Notes: a model not told the origin generated them from the sequence alone. 64,000 bases of DNA from Anodontia alba (GCA_964016985.1 OZ024825.1:42547668-42611667), one strand, 5' to 3'; counted from the first letter of the stretch, positions 1 to 10,193 are shown. A program made the numbers and translations.

Positions 1-118
1 TTGACATTTCATGCAAATTGTCTCCACTGTGACAGTTTGCATGAAATGTCGGATCCTGTTTCCTGGGGAAAAAAAAATACTAATTTGTCGTCCGCTTAAC
101 TCGTAAAGCGCTAATCAC
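1..118. repeat. H3 foldback repeat, partial
   Basis: Inverted arms GACATTTCATGCAAA and TTTGCATGAAATGTC (about 3-50), then the CCTGTTTCCTGGGG box and TTTGTCGTC shared by all H3 copies in this window. The left half is cut by the window edge. Confidence 0.7.
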
Positions 119-121
119 AAC

Positions 122-300
122 TGCAGCAGACGACATTTATTTATTTATTTATTTTTTTCATTTTTCAGAGAAAAAAAGTTGACATTTCATGTGTGCAGAT
201 GAAATGTCAAGACTTGTTTTCTCTGAAAAACAAAAAAAAAAAAAAAAAAAAAAGATAAAAAAATTAGAATGTCGTCTGCTACAAATGTTGCTTGGCGCTT
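122..300. repeat. H3 foldback repeat
   Basis: CAGCAGACGACA at the left and GTCGTCTGCT at the right enclose a short GACATTTCAT/ATGAAATGTC hairpin with A-rich spacers. It ends seven bases before the stop codon of the minus-strand TcmP-like ORF, so that gene's 3' UTR probably runs into it. Confidence 0.7.
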
Positions 301-306
301 TAAAGG

Positions 307-1650
307 TTAAGGTAAAGGATAACTTGTGAACACAAGTTCCCAGTCTCGACGATCTGGGAAAGTTCCTCGTTTTCTTGTCACATCCCGCGTTTTGACAGTT
401 AGTTGTCCTTGCATCTCTAATAGTTTCAATGGCGTTTTCCGAAAGAGGAACGGTGTTTTGAGCCAGACGTAATTCTTGACCTCAGATAGAAGGACTTCCT
501 TGCCACTAAAATGCTTGTGAATGGTCCGAGCAATGTCGTCATTGTCTTGGTCAATAGTAATACTACCCAGGTCATTTTCTTCAGACAGCCAAAACGATTT
601 CGAATCCGGTGACGCTTTTATCATAGATTCTTTCATATAGATAAAGCCTTTCATATGGGTTGTTGCAAACAGAAGACAGCTGTCACAGAATTGGTTTTCC
701 TTGCGTATTTCGAAAGAGAGTGTCAAATCTGTTCCTGTTTCTCTTTTTAATGTTTGTTCATAGCTGTGAAATACATTTGATACTATGTCAGTTGTTGTTA
801 AGTCTTCTTTGCGTTCAGAATTGCTTGCAATGTCATCAAGTGTTAAACCGTAAAGAGCCGCCATTGTTTTTTGAAGAGTCAGCGCTTCTCTTCCTACTGA
901 ACGGCTACTTTTACAGCGGTTTAAGTATCCACACCTCAGATTCACGATTACTTCCATTTTTAGACCAACGAATTTTTTCACTCGGTCTATCGGTGCTCCT
1001 GTGTATTCGACTGGATCTATAAACGTGAGGCAGGGTTCTCTTGGCACTGCCATTTGGGCAAAGTCAGCGTGAACCAAATAGCAAGCGACGACATAGGAAC
1101 TGCTACCCCTGTTAGTACCTCTGAAATCACACCATACCTTACAGATTCCATTTTTAAAATCTTGTTCCACTTCACATCTCAGTCGGTACATTTTTATCAC
1201 TTTAATAACATTTTTCAGGAGCTCTTTATACAAATAGCTGTTACCTTCTGCATAGATTAGAAACATTCGGTGATTGGGTGAAGTATCTATCTCAATTTCG
1301 CTTCTTTCGCTCTTCTTAAGTTCATCTATTTCATTCAAATATGCATCGACGTCTATTTGTCTGTCGTTGTCATATACGATATCTTCGTTTCCCTTTCTCT
1401 TGAAATAGTGCAGCGCTACGCGTAAAGAAATGATGGGTGGCCCATACTTTTCTATTTCTGTTGGCCACCCATGATTACTATTTTTTTCCATTCCAGAAAA
1501 GGCATGAAAAATCGTCACTTTCCTGAATTTTGACATCATAATTGCAATATAAGGCTGGATGTAGTTTTTATAAATTATTCGTTGTGCCAAAACTCCTGGC
1601 GAATCCGTCTTGAAGATATCTTTTTCAGTTGTTTTGGCAGAGGTCGCCAT
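307..1650 (-). CDS. tcmP-like: TcmP-like (three-Cys-motif partner) protein, intact single-exon ORF
   Basis: An uninterrupted 447-residue reading frame. I assign it to the TcmP superfamily from several ordered landmarks. An N-terminal segment FHAFSG (48-53) is followed by YGPPIISL (69-76), matching the family's aromatic-D-x-FAGxG and GSPLxAL region. A central TFIDPVEYTG with a following VNL...LNR segment resembles the family's FIDPxG...NxxxxxR. Then come LLFATTHMKGFIYMKESM (326-343) and a basic C-terminal RKRGTFP (426-432) after TPFLFRKTPLKLLE. In bacteria these proteins are Rossmann-like, of unproven function, and often sit beside three-Cys-motif (Gp37/Gp68-type) proteins; none is seen here. 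The first G-rich loop is degenerate (H for D, one Gly missing). The ATG follows TTTCAGG, so an acceptor of a 5' UTR intron could lie just upstream. TTTATT strings at 137-154 could serve as minus-strand poly(A) signals. Family assignment is by eye. Confidence 0.68.
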   Translation of the reverse strand: MATSAKTTEKDIFKTDSPGVLAQRIIYKNYIQPYIAIMMSKFRKVTIFHAFSGMEKNSNHGWPTEIEKYGPPIISLRVALHYFKRKGNEDIVYDNDRQIDVDAYLNEIDELKKSERSEIEIDTSPNHRMFLIYAEGNSYLYKELLKNVIKVIKMYRLRCEVEQDFKNGICKVWCDFRGTNRGSSSYVVACYLVHADFAQMAVPREPCLTFIDPVEYTGAPIDRVKKFVGLKMEVIVNLRCGYLNRCKSSRSVGREALTLQKTMAALYGLTLDDIASNSERKEDLTTTDIVSNVFHSYEQTLKRETGTDLTLSFEIRKENQFCDSCLLFATTHMKGFIYMKESMIKASPDSKSFWLSEENDLGSITIDQDNDDIARTIHKHFSGKEVLLSEVKNYVWLKTPFLFRKTPLKLLEMQGQLTVKTRDVTRKRGTFPDRRDWELVFTSYPLP

Positions 1651-2219
1651 CCTGAAAGTGGATAAATTTCCATGATAATATGAAAATTAAATAAACTCTG
1701 AAGTTTATCTTAAATCCAATTTATAACACACACACGCACGCACGCACGCACGCACGCACATAAGGATTTATTCGTTTTGTCTTTTTTTTTTTATAACATA
1801 TTTTGATATAACCCATTTTAGCATAACCCATTCCTTTTTGAAATGGACCACATGGAACGGACCGAAAATAATCTGGTAAATGGAAACGAACAAAATAGAA
1901 GGGATCGGCGTTTCTTTCCGTCCATTCCCGTTCCGCTCCCCGGTAGCATTTATTCGTTCTGCGTTCACCAATCTTTCACGTGGAAAGGTTAACCGGTGTC
2001 CAATCTGTATAAGTTTAACCATTTCAACACTGCATACCAAATCAGATATCTTTGCAAACTATGTAGATCCAGCTGAGACAACTCGAAGGAGTCGTCTCAT
2101 CAGGATCTACACATTTTGCCTTTTTGTTGATTCTTTTTACTCTCACCCTTTGCCTATTTGAAATAATGGATGCGTCGAAATTCAAAGACAGAAGAATTTA
2201 TATTAGAAAAAGGGGATGA
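1651..2219. other. Upstream flank of the TcmP-like ORF, no gene seen
   Basis: Contains an (ACGC)n microsatellite at about 1727-1759 and short unremarkable ORFs on both strands. If the TcmP-like gene is transcribed, its promoter and any 5' UTR exon should lie here. I see no clear TATA or initiator motif. Confidence 0.5.
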
Positions 2220-2450
2220 AACGGTTAACCTTTACCATTCTCTGAACTGATTCCGCAGACGACAAATTGATGACACTTTTATCTCATTTTTCCCAGAAAA
2301 CAGGTTTTGACACTTCAAACAAAATGTCATGCAAATTGTCTCTATTGGAGACAATCAATATGAATTGTCAAAACCTGTTTACAGGAAAAAAAAATAAGCA
2401 AAAAACATTTCAATACGTCATTTGCTGAAAAATTTACTCAGAGTGCTGGC
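2220..2450. repeat. H3 foldback repeat
   Basis: Starts GGTTAACCTTTACC, carries CGCAGACGACAAATTGATGA, the CAGAAAACAGGTTTTGACA arm and its complement CAAAACCTGTTTACAGG, and ends near GAGTGCTGGCG. A full-length copy. Confidence 0.75.
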
Positions 2451-2550
2451 GTATTGGCCTAAGATTTCGGACACTTGGCCACCTTAACATACACATTTGA
2501 ATAAAATCATTTCACTATTTGATATATCTAAAAATGCTGGGTTAGTAGCT

Positions 2551-2614
2551 AATAGTGAAGACCCTGATCAGACGCTGCATTCTGCAGCGTCTGATCTGGG
2601 TATACACTGTTAGC
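2551..2614. repeat. H2 hairpin core
   Basis: GATCAGACGCTGCA and TGCAGCGTCTGATC face each other, flanked by partly decayed TAGACCC/GGGTATACACTG arms. Confidence 0.7.
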
Positions 2615-2745
2615 TCTGGTGTGTCTGCCCCAATCATTAGGGCAAATGAGGTATTCTAGTGTTTGTGTCATCCGAGCCTTGGCTGTCTTGCACATGCTTT
2701 TATCCCACTACCGTATGTATTCTGAATCTTCGGACAGACTTAAAT

Positions 2746-2810
2746 AAACAGTGTAGACCCTGATCAGACGCCGCAGAACGCTGCGTCTGATCAGGGTCTG
2801 CAATGTTTGC
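2746..2810. repeat. H2 hairpin core
   Basis: AAACAGTGTAGACCCTGATC faces GATCAGGGTCTGCAATGTTT around an ACGCCGCAGAACGCTGCGT loop region. Confidence 0.75.
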
Positions 2811-3139
2811 CACTCAAGCAGTCTTAAATCTTGACTCATCGACATGTAGTGAAATGACGTTGTTCTAATTTTAGGATCAATATGGCAAGAAGTTAAGGTG
2901 TCCAAATACTAATGGTAATTACGGTTTCAGTGTATTTGACGCTGTTTTATCTTCCCTATCTTGAGTTCTATCTTCCCTATCTTTTTATGGGAAAGTATCC
3001 TGATTTTAACATGGTATATTGATAAATTTATTGTATTATCAAAATGTTTTTGTTTGCCCAAATAGTAGTATGTTAAACAGGATGTATTTGTAAAATAACA
3101 TAACTATTGAAGGTAAAAAAAAACCCAAAAATCTTTATG

Positions 3140-3345
3140 CATCATTACGAAAACACGCCTATTCAAATATGTAGAAAAAAATCACCTCCAAAAACTGAAA
3201 ATTTTCAGATAAAAAACTCTGATATTTTTCATACTTCTGCTCAAAAACATAGATTGTGGGTACGCGTCAGAACCGCCTCGGGGAGGCGGTTCTAACGAGT
3301 ACCACAATCTATGATTTTGAGCAGAAATGAGAAAAAATAATGTAG
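3140..3345. repeat. H1 foldback repeat, 3' truncated
   Basis: Begins CATTACGAAAACACGCCTAT and carries the GAACCGCCTCGGGGAGGCGGTTC hairpin region at about 3271-3293, but stops after the AGAAATGAGAAAAAATAATG box, so the far arm is missing. Confidence 0.8.
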
Positions 3346-3766
3346 ATATATTATTGTGATGATAAAAGAAGTTTTGATAAATTCTAGTGACTTGTTTTCA
3401 ACATCTGAACAGTACATACTTCTTTTAAAGCATATCTCATTATGAATTAGCCACGCTCGTAAGTTGTAAAGTAATGTCCCGGAACCGACGTATTTGTTAT
3501 ATAGATGGTTTTTACACGCAGCTGTCCTTGGGTGAATTTCAAACTCAGATGCATTGTACGAGGGATTAAAAAAGCCATGATATTTGTAAAAAATTATATC
3601 ATAACTTTCGCTTTGTTAAAATACCTCATTATACGATTTAATGCGATTTAAAGCAGTGCGTGATGTGATATAAAAATGGATTTACAGGAGTATTTGTATG
3701 TTTCCATTCTAATCCTGTTATCATCCCATGTCTTGTGTAAGTCTATGTTGTATTGAAGAATGAAAA
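3346..3766. other. No feature seen
   Basis: AT-rich single-copy-looking sequence without a convincing ORF, RNA gene or inverted repeat. Confidence 0.4.
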
Positions 3767-3877
3767 TACCCAGTAAGCATTCTACATAAATCTATAGCGG
3801 GTCGTTAGCGGCCCGTCAGGGTAGCTGACGGGCCGCTAACGACCCGCTGTAGATTTATGTAGAATGCTTACTGGGTA
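3767..3877. repeat. H6 near-perfect palindrome
   Basis: Ends TACCCAGTAAGCATTCTACA and its complement. The GC-rich arms (AGCGGGTCGTTAGCGGCCCG) meet at a CAGGGTAGCTGACG centre. Related copies lie at 22182-22288 and 43607-43712. Confidence 0.9.
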
Positions 3878-4059
3878 AATATATTTTATTTTAAACTAAA
3901 AAATGGGGTTTATTACCACATTTAAATCAGAGTACTGACAGCAGTGGTGGGTCGACCAATCTATCCATCTAACTATATGCCAAACTATTAGCAAAAGCAA
4001 GAAAGCTGCAAATAAAGCAAAGTTAATTATTGGAGATTTAGTTATTTGATAAATAGAGG

Positions 4060-4215
4060 ATATTTACTCTTTTGCTGTGAATACCATAAATATTGTCATC
4101 GAGTGTAATGAAAACATCAGTATTTTCACGAGTGCGAAGCACGAGTGAAAATTTGAATGTTTTCATTACCCGAGATAAAATTTTTTTATGGTATTCACTG
4201 AAAAAGAGTAAATTT
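4060..4215. repeat. Foldback palindrome
   Basis: TTTACTCTTTTGCTGTGAATACCAT is answered by ATGGTATTCACTGAAAAAGAGTAAA. An inner hairpin around CGAGTGCGAAGCACGAGTG lies between. No second copy was noticed in the window. Confidence 0.7.
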
Positions 4216-4339
4216 TATTTTTATTTTTTGTTTACACGCCAATGCGCGTTTCTGACGTCATAAAGAACGTCACCAAACAAAACATGAATGTCATGGCGTC
4301 GACGCTCAGTGCTTAACACGTGAAACGCTGGAGAGACGA

Positions 4340-4340
<1 letters not shown>

Positions 4341-4373
<33 letters not shown>

Positions 4374-4382
4374 AAAAAAAAA
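4341..4382. repeat. Poly(A) tract
   Basis: Run of A interrupted once by G. Confidence 0.9.
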
Positions 4383-4562
4383 TCGGCAAATCGAAATAAT
4401 TTTGATACAAAAATGTTCCTTACATTCTAACTAAGAAAATGCATACCAACACTTGATACTTTAGTTAAGAAAAAAGAAGTTAGAGGTGTTCAAAAATCTG
4501 AAGTGGAGGTAAGATCCACATCTGAAACAATGAAGAAAACCGAAGTCGCACTAAGCGAGGAG

Positions 4563-4642
4563 TGAAAATATAAATGTATCAGTCACTATAGTGAAATGAT
4601 ACGATATCATTTCACTAGTGATTGATACCACTTTTATTTTCA
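4563..4642. repeat. Foldback palindrome
   Basis: GTGAAAATATAAATGTATCA and AGTGAAATGATA pair with TATCATTTCACT and TGATACCACTTTTATTTTCAC across an ACGATATC centre. Confidence 0.65.
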
Positions 4643-4803
4643 CCAGATATACATTGATTTCACCGCTAACAATAAAATAAAAGCAGTGAAACACAGCATT
4701 GACAGCACTGGTTAGTCAGCTGTCTTGGAGTGCAGGCTGGGAAATTGGTCCTGAACGGGGACTTAAGACTGTTTCATTTAACCTTTATCTTCATGTAATC
4801 TAA

Positions 4804-4868
4804 GCAAACAGTGCAGGCCCTGATCAGAAACCACGTTCTGTAGCGTCTGATCTGGATGCACAGTTTGC
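4804..4868. repeat. H2 hairpin core, decayed
   Basis: GCAAACAGTGCAGGCCCTGATCAG on the left and CTGATCTGGATGCACAGTTTGC on the right. Confidence 0.65.
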
Positions 4869-4869
4869 A

Positions 4870-5258
4870 AATGTCCCAACAGAAAGCCAAGTCCAGGTTT
4901 TACACAGTACTCAAACGTCACAAGAGCAACACAGGGACCACCGCCATAGAACGGACAGTAGTATAAACTATCTGGAGTAGTACAAACTATCGGATTATTC
5001 AGTAATTTTGGGTAGATTGATAAACAATCGACTCAAAAACTTTCAGTTTGGGAATAGAGTTCGGTTCGAGACAAGAGGTTGGTCCGTCTAACACTCGATT
5101 TGATTTCATTGGTCAATGATCATCACTTTGACAACAACCGTTAGGAAATTTCGGTGTATGTATACTTTAATCCCAACACTACTTTCATCGGTGGAGAGAC
5201 GTGTCGAGGTATCTTAGCTGGTGGGTACTCCGAAGAAGAAGGTGGTGTTGAGTAAGGC
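4870..5258. other. No feature seen
   Basis: No ORF, RNA gene or clear repeat structure recognised. Confidence 0.35.
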
Positions 5259-5702
5259 CGGCACGATTAATCGGATAATCGATTAATTGGTCGATAAATT
5301 TCACAAATATGATCATCATTACTGATTTGCTAATAATCGATCATTTGATTTCCGTATTTACCTTAGTATTCAGACACCTCAACTCCTTACGTACCATACA
5401 TAATCTAAAACTTGAACAAGTACAATTTACTACCCACTGTTGTGTCTAAAAATAACTGGATGGGTGGCAAATTGTGTAGACCCGGATGAGACGCCGCATT
5501 TGCGGCGTCGCATCAGGGTCTACACTGTTTGCTCAGGCCTGTCTGACCGAATATATGCAATAAAGTATAACATATGGTAAAAGTCATGCTCAGACAGGTA
5601 AAATTATGACCACTTCTTCAGTGATTATACTAATCGATTATCGATCACAATGGCATGCGCAGGACTGATAATCGATTATCTTTTCAGCTTCGATTAGCCA
5701 GC
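5259..5702. repeat. 440-bp foldback repeat, copy 1 (ATTAATCGGATAATCG ends)
   Basis: Begins GCCGGCACGATTAATCGGAT and ends with AATCGATTATC then CGATTAGCCAGCC, so its ends are inverted. An H2 hairpin core sits inside at 5467-5532. A second copy of the whole unit lies at 57126-57587 within PON intron 5. Confidence 0.8.
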
Positions 5703-6022
5703 CTTAGTGTTGTGGGTGTCTTGATGATCGGCGATGATTTGATCTGTGCTGTCTGGGGCGATCGTTGCTGTCTAATGGTGGCAGGTGCTTCTGTGTCTAG
5801 TGTATGGTCGGTAGGTGGTGGCGTCTTTCTCCGTAGGCTGTCGGCGTGCTGACGTCGATCTTCTGGGCGGCGGTCTGATAGCAGGTGTAGGCTGGCGAGG
5901 TCACTCACAGCAGAAGGTGCAGACTGCCTCCTGCTTTCAGCCCTCCTCTTGTCTTGTCGTTGAATAGGTAGATTCTTATAGAAAGTCAGCTCTACCCGAA
6001 CTAGATCTTTTCCGTCGGACAT
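5684..6022 (-). CDS. Hypothetical 112-aa Arg/Ser/Pro-rich ORF
   Basis: Not recognised. The frame begins MSDGKDLVRVELTFYKN and becomes rich in R, S, P and T. Its last residues run into the 440-bp repeat ending at 5702, so the stop codon is probably not native. Composition and lack of a domain argue against a real gene; a transposon-derived or chance frame is more likely. Confidence 0.15.
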   Translation of the reverse strand: MSDGKDLVRVELTFYKNLPIQRQDKRRAESRRQSAPSAVSDLASLHLLSDRRPEDRRQHADSLRRKTPPPTDHTLDTEAPATIRQQRSPQTAQIKSSPIIKTPTTLRLANRS

Positions 6023-6300
6023 CCTTCAAAGTGGAGTGCCGACGAAGATGTACTCTCGTAAGGCCTTAAGAAATTCTGCTGGAACCACATACATGGTTAT
6101 TTTTCGTTTGTCAGAGATGTTAACACTTTGAAGGTCGAAGGTCAACGAATGAAATAATATTCTAGCACACACACTATTATGACCAATATCTATGATAGTC
6201 ATTGGTCAATGATAATCGTGAACAACAACCTTAAGGAAATTTTAGTGTATGTATACTATGGAACAATTGTAAACATCGAGCCAAAAATGGTAACTAGAAT

Positions 6301-6345
6301 TAAAAAAAAAAAAAAAAAAAAAAACACACAAAAAAAAAAAAACAA
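6301..6345. repeat. A-rich tract
   Basis: Two poly(A) runs separated by CACAC. Confidence 0.85.
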
Positions 6346-6460
6346 CAACAAACAACAGAATTGTACGGGATAAACTGGATTCCATATTCCACTGCAAACC
6401 TAATCTTAATAGTCTTCGACAAATGAATATTCTGTCCTGTTTAAATAAAATACTATTTAA

Positions 6461-6513
6461 ATGAAGCAGACCTCTTGATCAGAAGTGGGCGTCTGATCAG
6501 GATCTACAACGTT
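6461..6513. repeat. H2 hairpin core, degenerate
   Basis: TTGATCAGAAGTGGGCGTCTGATCAGGATCTAC keeps part of the H2 arm only. Confidence 0.4.
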
Positions 6514-6624
6514 AGTCACTCGGTCAACAGTTTTAGAATCATCAACAGCAGAAAAATTGACTTGTTCTAATTTAAGGGCGAGTATGGTAAGGACTTCAGA
6601 TCTCCGAACATTTAGGATTTATAC

Positions 6625-6924
6625 GCATTTCGAAAACACGCCTATTCAAATACACAGAAAATTTCACCTCCAAAAACTGAAATTTTTCAGATTAAAAAAT
6701 TCTGATATTTTTCATATTTCTCTTCAAAACATAGATTGTGGGTACTCGTGAGATTGTGGGTACCCGTGAGAACCGCCTCGGCGAAGCGGTTCTAACGAGT
6801 ACCCACAATCTATGTTTTTGAGCAGAAATAAGAAAAATAATGTATACCTCTGTCAACCCAAGTTTTACTGTATAAAAGTGGGGTTTAAGGGGGTCAAAAT
6901 TTTATAGGCATGTTTTCGTGATGG
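6625..6924. repeat. H1 foldback repeat
   Basis: Left end TTTCGAAAACACGCCTATTC, central GAACCGCCTCGGCGAAGCGGTTC, right end GGCATGTTTTCGTGATG. A short GATTGTGGGTAC duplication precedes the hairpin. Confidence 0.85.
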
Positions 6925-6937
6925 TACGGTATGTTCC

Positions 6938-7124
6938 ATTAACGCCAAGCATGCTGCGTAAAATTTTCAGCAGGTGACATATAGAATATTCTTTCTTATT
7001 TATCCCAGAAAACAGATTTTGACATGTAATGTAAAATCCTGTTTTCTGGGGAAAAAAAAAAAAAAAAAAAACATCATCAATTTGTATTCTGCTGAATTAG
7101 CCCAGAGAGTGGTAAAGATTAAGT
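6938..7124. repeat. H3 foldback repeat
   Basis: TTAACGCCAAGCATGCTGCG start, TTTCAGCAGGTGACA, the AGAAAACAGATTTTGACATG arm and AAATCCTGTTTTCTGGGG complement, then GAGAGTGGTAAAG. Confidence 0.7.
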
Positions 7125-7193
7125 GGAGATGTTTTAGGATATTTTACAATAATACTAACCCATTGAAGACTGGAGATCCCTAAACGGGTAACT

Positions 7194-7261
7194 GGCAAAC
7201 AGTGCAGACACAGATCAGACGCCGCAGAACGCGGCGTCTGATCAGGTTCTCCACTGTTTGC
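7194..7261. repeat. H2 hairpin core
   Basis: GGCAAACAGTGCAGACACAG and CTCCACTGTTTGC enclose GATCAGACGCCGCAGAACG and its complement. Confidence 0.75.
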
Positions 7262-7652
7262 AAATACTTCAACCATTTTTCTTTGGGACTATCTAGATAG
7301 TATAGCCTGACATACCTAAAATCGAAAATGGACTCATTCAATATATATTGAAGGAGGGTTTATTCAATCTTTAATGGGTTTTATGATAATATTAATATGT
7401 GCACAGTGTGAAAGAAGGACTCTGTATCGCATATACGGGCAAAGAAAGTCCCTAGTAGCTTGCGCATTCACACAGTCTGATCAGGGTCACGTATATTGCT
7501 TACAGAAGAGACTATACACACGAACGAACAACGCCTTGATCAGAATGCGCGGATGCGCAAGCTGATCTTGTGACATACAAACCCTTTTCTCACGCTGCCA
7601 GTATTCATTTCCGGTAAACCATAAATGCCTAGAGTCCAATAAAAGGGACACT

Positions 7653-7718
7653 GGCAAACAGGGCATGTCCTGATCAGACGCATTGTTGCGGCGTCTGAGC
7701 TAGGTATATACTGTTTGC
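7653..7718. repeat. H2 hairpin core
   Basis: GGCAAACAGGGCATGTCCTG with TATATACTGTTTGC; loop ACGCATTGTTGCGGCGT. Confidence 0.65.
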
Positions 7719-7758
7719 ATGAGAAATAACGAAAGTAAAATAAATTCGACTAGATTGA

Positions 7759-8055
7759 CTGAGGTTTTACGGCCCAACCAAACCTACTAGGGTCATGTCG
7801 AGCCGGTCAGTCTACCTAACCATACTTTTTTCTTGGCAGGCTTAGTCCTCTAAGCAGCTAACCAGTACTTGTGCGCATTCTTTCGCCAGAAACTAACAAT
7901 TGCCCTTTCTGAATCAGCGGAAGGGAGAACTGGCCTTAGAAAATATTTCTTGATCAATCTCTACTAAAGAATGATGACGAACTCGGCGGAGATCGAACCC
8001 GTGACCTCCTGTCCATCCAGTCGGACACGCATCCAAATGAGCCACCGAGGCCGGC
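7759..8055 (-). mobile_element. tRNA-derived SINE, family S1
   Basis: Read on the minus strand it starts GCCGGCCTCGGTGGCTCATT, a tRNA-like head with box A (TGGCTCATTTGG) and box B (GGTTCGATCTC), and ends GGGCCGTAAAACCTCAG. The body matches the copies at 14170-14472 (complete) and 22805-22976 (3' part). Confidence 0.8.
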
Positions 8056-8238
8056 AAAATAATTCAGGCTCTCCTCAAATTTAAATGAGCCTATACAACA
8101 AGCGAAGTAGACTAATCCACTAGGCATCAATGGGTTTAAACCTAGCATTATGTGCTTAAAAATAAAATACTAACCTTTTGTGAATGAAAATACTAAACAC
8201 CAGGATATATAGTATATAAGCCCGAATATAAGCTTTTC

Positions 8239-8390
8239 CACTATCTGGGCAAATTCAACAGACGACAAATTGATGATATATATGTAAGGATATATTTTCA
8301 CAGAAAACAGAATTTCACATTTCTCATGAAATATCAAATCTTATTTTCTGGGAATAATAAGAAAAAATATTTCAAAACTTGTTGTCAGTT
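8239..8390. repeat. H3 foldback repeat, degenerate
   Basis: CAACAGACGACAAATTGATGA, AGAAAACAGAATTTCACATT, ATGAAATATCAAATCTTATTTTCTGGG in order. Confidence 0.65.
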
Positions 8391-8422
8391 GAATGATATT
8401 TATTCCTTTTTTTACTGACGTG

Positions 8423-8591
8423 TTAACGATCAGAATGCTGGGAAAATATTTCAGCGGATGACATTTTGTAATATTTTGCTTATTTTCCCCAAATAAGCTT
8501 TGATATCTCTAAGACCTAGTTTCTGGGAAAAATTAGAAAACTATCAGTTTGTCGTCTGCTGAATTTACCCACACAATGGTAAAGTTTAACA
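8423..8591. repeat. H3 foldback repeat
   Basis: GTTAACGATCAGAATGCTGGG, GCGGATGACATTTTG, CTAGTTTCTGGGAAAAA, GTCGTCTGCTGAATTTACCC, then GGTAAAGTTTAAC at the far end. Confidence 0.65.
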
Positions 8592-8937
8592 ATCTTGTGA
8601 ATAATATAGTCACTAAACCGTCTATCTCACAAATTTTACTGAATTAAAGATCTACTATGTAAACAGACACTCCCTGAACCCTGTGTATTATAAAGCGTAC
8701 ACTTTTATCGTGACCATTTACATGTCTTATAAGGAAGGTATTGTGTCATTTTGACTGACTGCCGTGTATGACGCGACTGACGGCCATAAAGGTCAGAAAA
8801 TACTTTAAAAACTAATTTGCGGTAATTTCTAATAGGTGACATTTTTCATAATTTGATTTGAAAGGTTAAATTACTGCATAAATGAATTATCATTTATTCT
8901 GAACGAAAAGACAGAAATCCTGTTCAAAGTAAGATTC
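8592..8937. other. No feature seen
   Basis: No ORF, RNA gene or repeat recognised. Confidence 0.35.
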
Positions 8938-9023
8938 CCAACGGGCACACAACGTTGAAATGACGTCGTATCAACGTCGATTGTTGATATGACGTCATTT
9001 CAACGTTGTGTGCCCGCTGGGAT
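8938..9023. repeat. H5 foldback repeat
   Basis: CCCAACGGGCACACAACGTT and AACGTTGTGTGCCCGCTGGG flank TGAAATGACGTCGTATCAACG and its complement; an almost perfect 85-bp palindrome. Confidence 0.9.
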
Positions 9024-9199
9024 TGGTATTAGCCCATACGTTGGAGTAGACCTTTTATTTTGAATGAAATTAACACTGTGCTTTGTAATTTATGAATAAA
9101 GGAACACTTTTGTATCTTACAACATAGTAGCCTAAATGCCCAACATTCAGCATGAAAATATCTCGCGATGTAGTTTGTCTGCATGCAGGAAAATGTGAT

Positions 9200-9306
9200 A
9201 AATCAGTTATACCATGGTTCTGCGCATGTACGTGCGGTAATGCACTCGCTCACGCTCGTGCATTATCACATCGTACATGCGCACGAACCATGGTATAACT
9301 AAGACT
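9200..9306. repeat. Foldback palindrome
   Basis: AGTTATACCATGGTTCTGCG faces CGCACGAACCATGGTATAACT, with GCATGTACGTG/GTACATGCG arms and a GCACTCGCTCACGCTCGTGC centre. Confidence 0.8.
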
Positions 9307-9309
9307 TAT

Positions 9310-9900
9310 CTCAGAGATGCATGGCGAAAGAATATGTATCTTTGGATATTTTGCGTTGGCAAAATATAGCAATGTGTAAGTAAGGGTAGACAGATTAGTG
9401 ATATGGCTGACTGATACGGAGAGCGGAGAGACTGGATCCGACTGGCAGTTAAAAGTCACTACATACTCTTACGCTCCAAAATAAAGATTTCTGAATGAAT
9501 GTTTTAATCATAGACAGCGTACTAACGTCATAACGAAGATGAATTCACACGATTTCGATATTAGAATCTGTGAAATACCAAATTAAGGTACCGATTCAAT
9601 GCAGAAAATGCATTTAATGCACCAAAATCTATGTCATATGGACCAGGAAACTTTCGAAAAAGAATGAGCTTCTGAAGCACACGTGTTATTCAGATTAATC
9701 GACAATGTATGTTTTTACACTGTGCTGTACAGCGGGTGGTAGTGCTGCAGATGTCTTATATCCGAATCATAATGTTATGTTTACAAGCAATCTGTAATCG
9801 AACATTGAATTCCCCTGTCACACCAAAACTCTGTCGTGAAACCTTGATGAAACATGTTTTTGTGGAGTAATACGACAAATTATCATCCGGTCATCCCTCT
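9310..9900. other. No feature seen
   Basis: Ordinary AT-rich sequence; no supported gene. Confidence 0.35.
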
Positions 9901-9941
9901 TATCTAGAGCTATGTAGGCCATGTCATACGGAGACTGTTTA

Positions 9942-10113
9942 TCTTTCTGTCCATCTGTCTGTCTGTATGTCCATCAGTCATTCTATCCGTCCGTATGTCC
10001 GTCCATCTATCCGTCCGTCCGCCCTACCACCCGTGCATCCATGTATCCATCCACCCGTGCATCCATGCATCCATCCACGTCCGTCCGTCCGTCCATCCAT
10101 CCATCCATCCGTC

Positions 10114-10144
<31 letters not shown>

Positions 10145-10193
10145 CTGTACGTCTGTCCGTCCGTCCATCTACCTACTTACCTACCTACCTATG
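9942..10193. repeat. Compound tetranucleotide microsatellite
   Basis: Interleaved CCGT, CCAT, CTAT, CTGT and CTAC units. Long frames through it in three phases are low-complexity artefacts. Confidence 0.9.

Noticed and set aside
660..1022. 120-aa plus-strand ORF
   Set aside because: Antisense shadow of the intact TcmP-like ORF.
2551..2810. CRISPR-like array from the regularly built H2 hairpins
   Set aside because: Spacing is irregular over the whole window, repeats are palindromic transposon cores, and the genome is eukaryotic.
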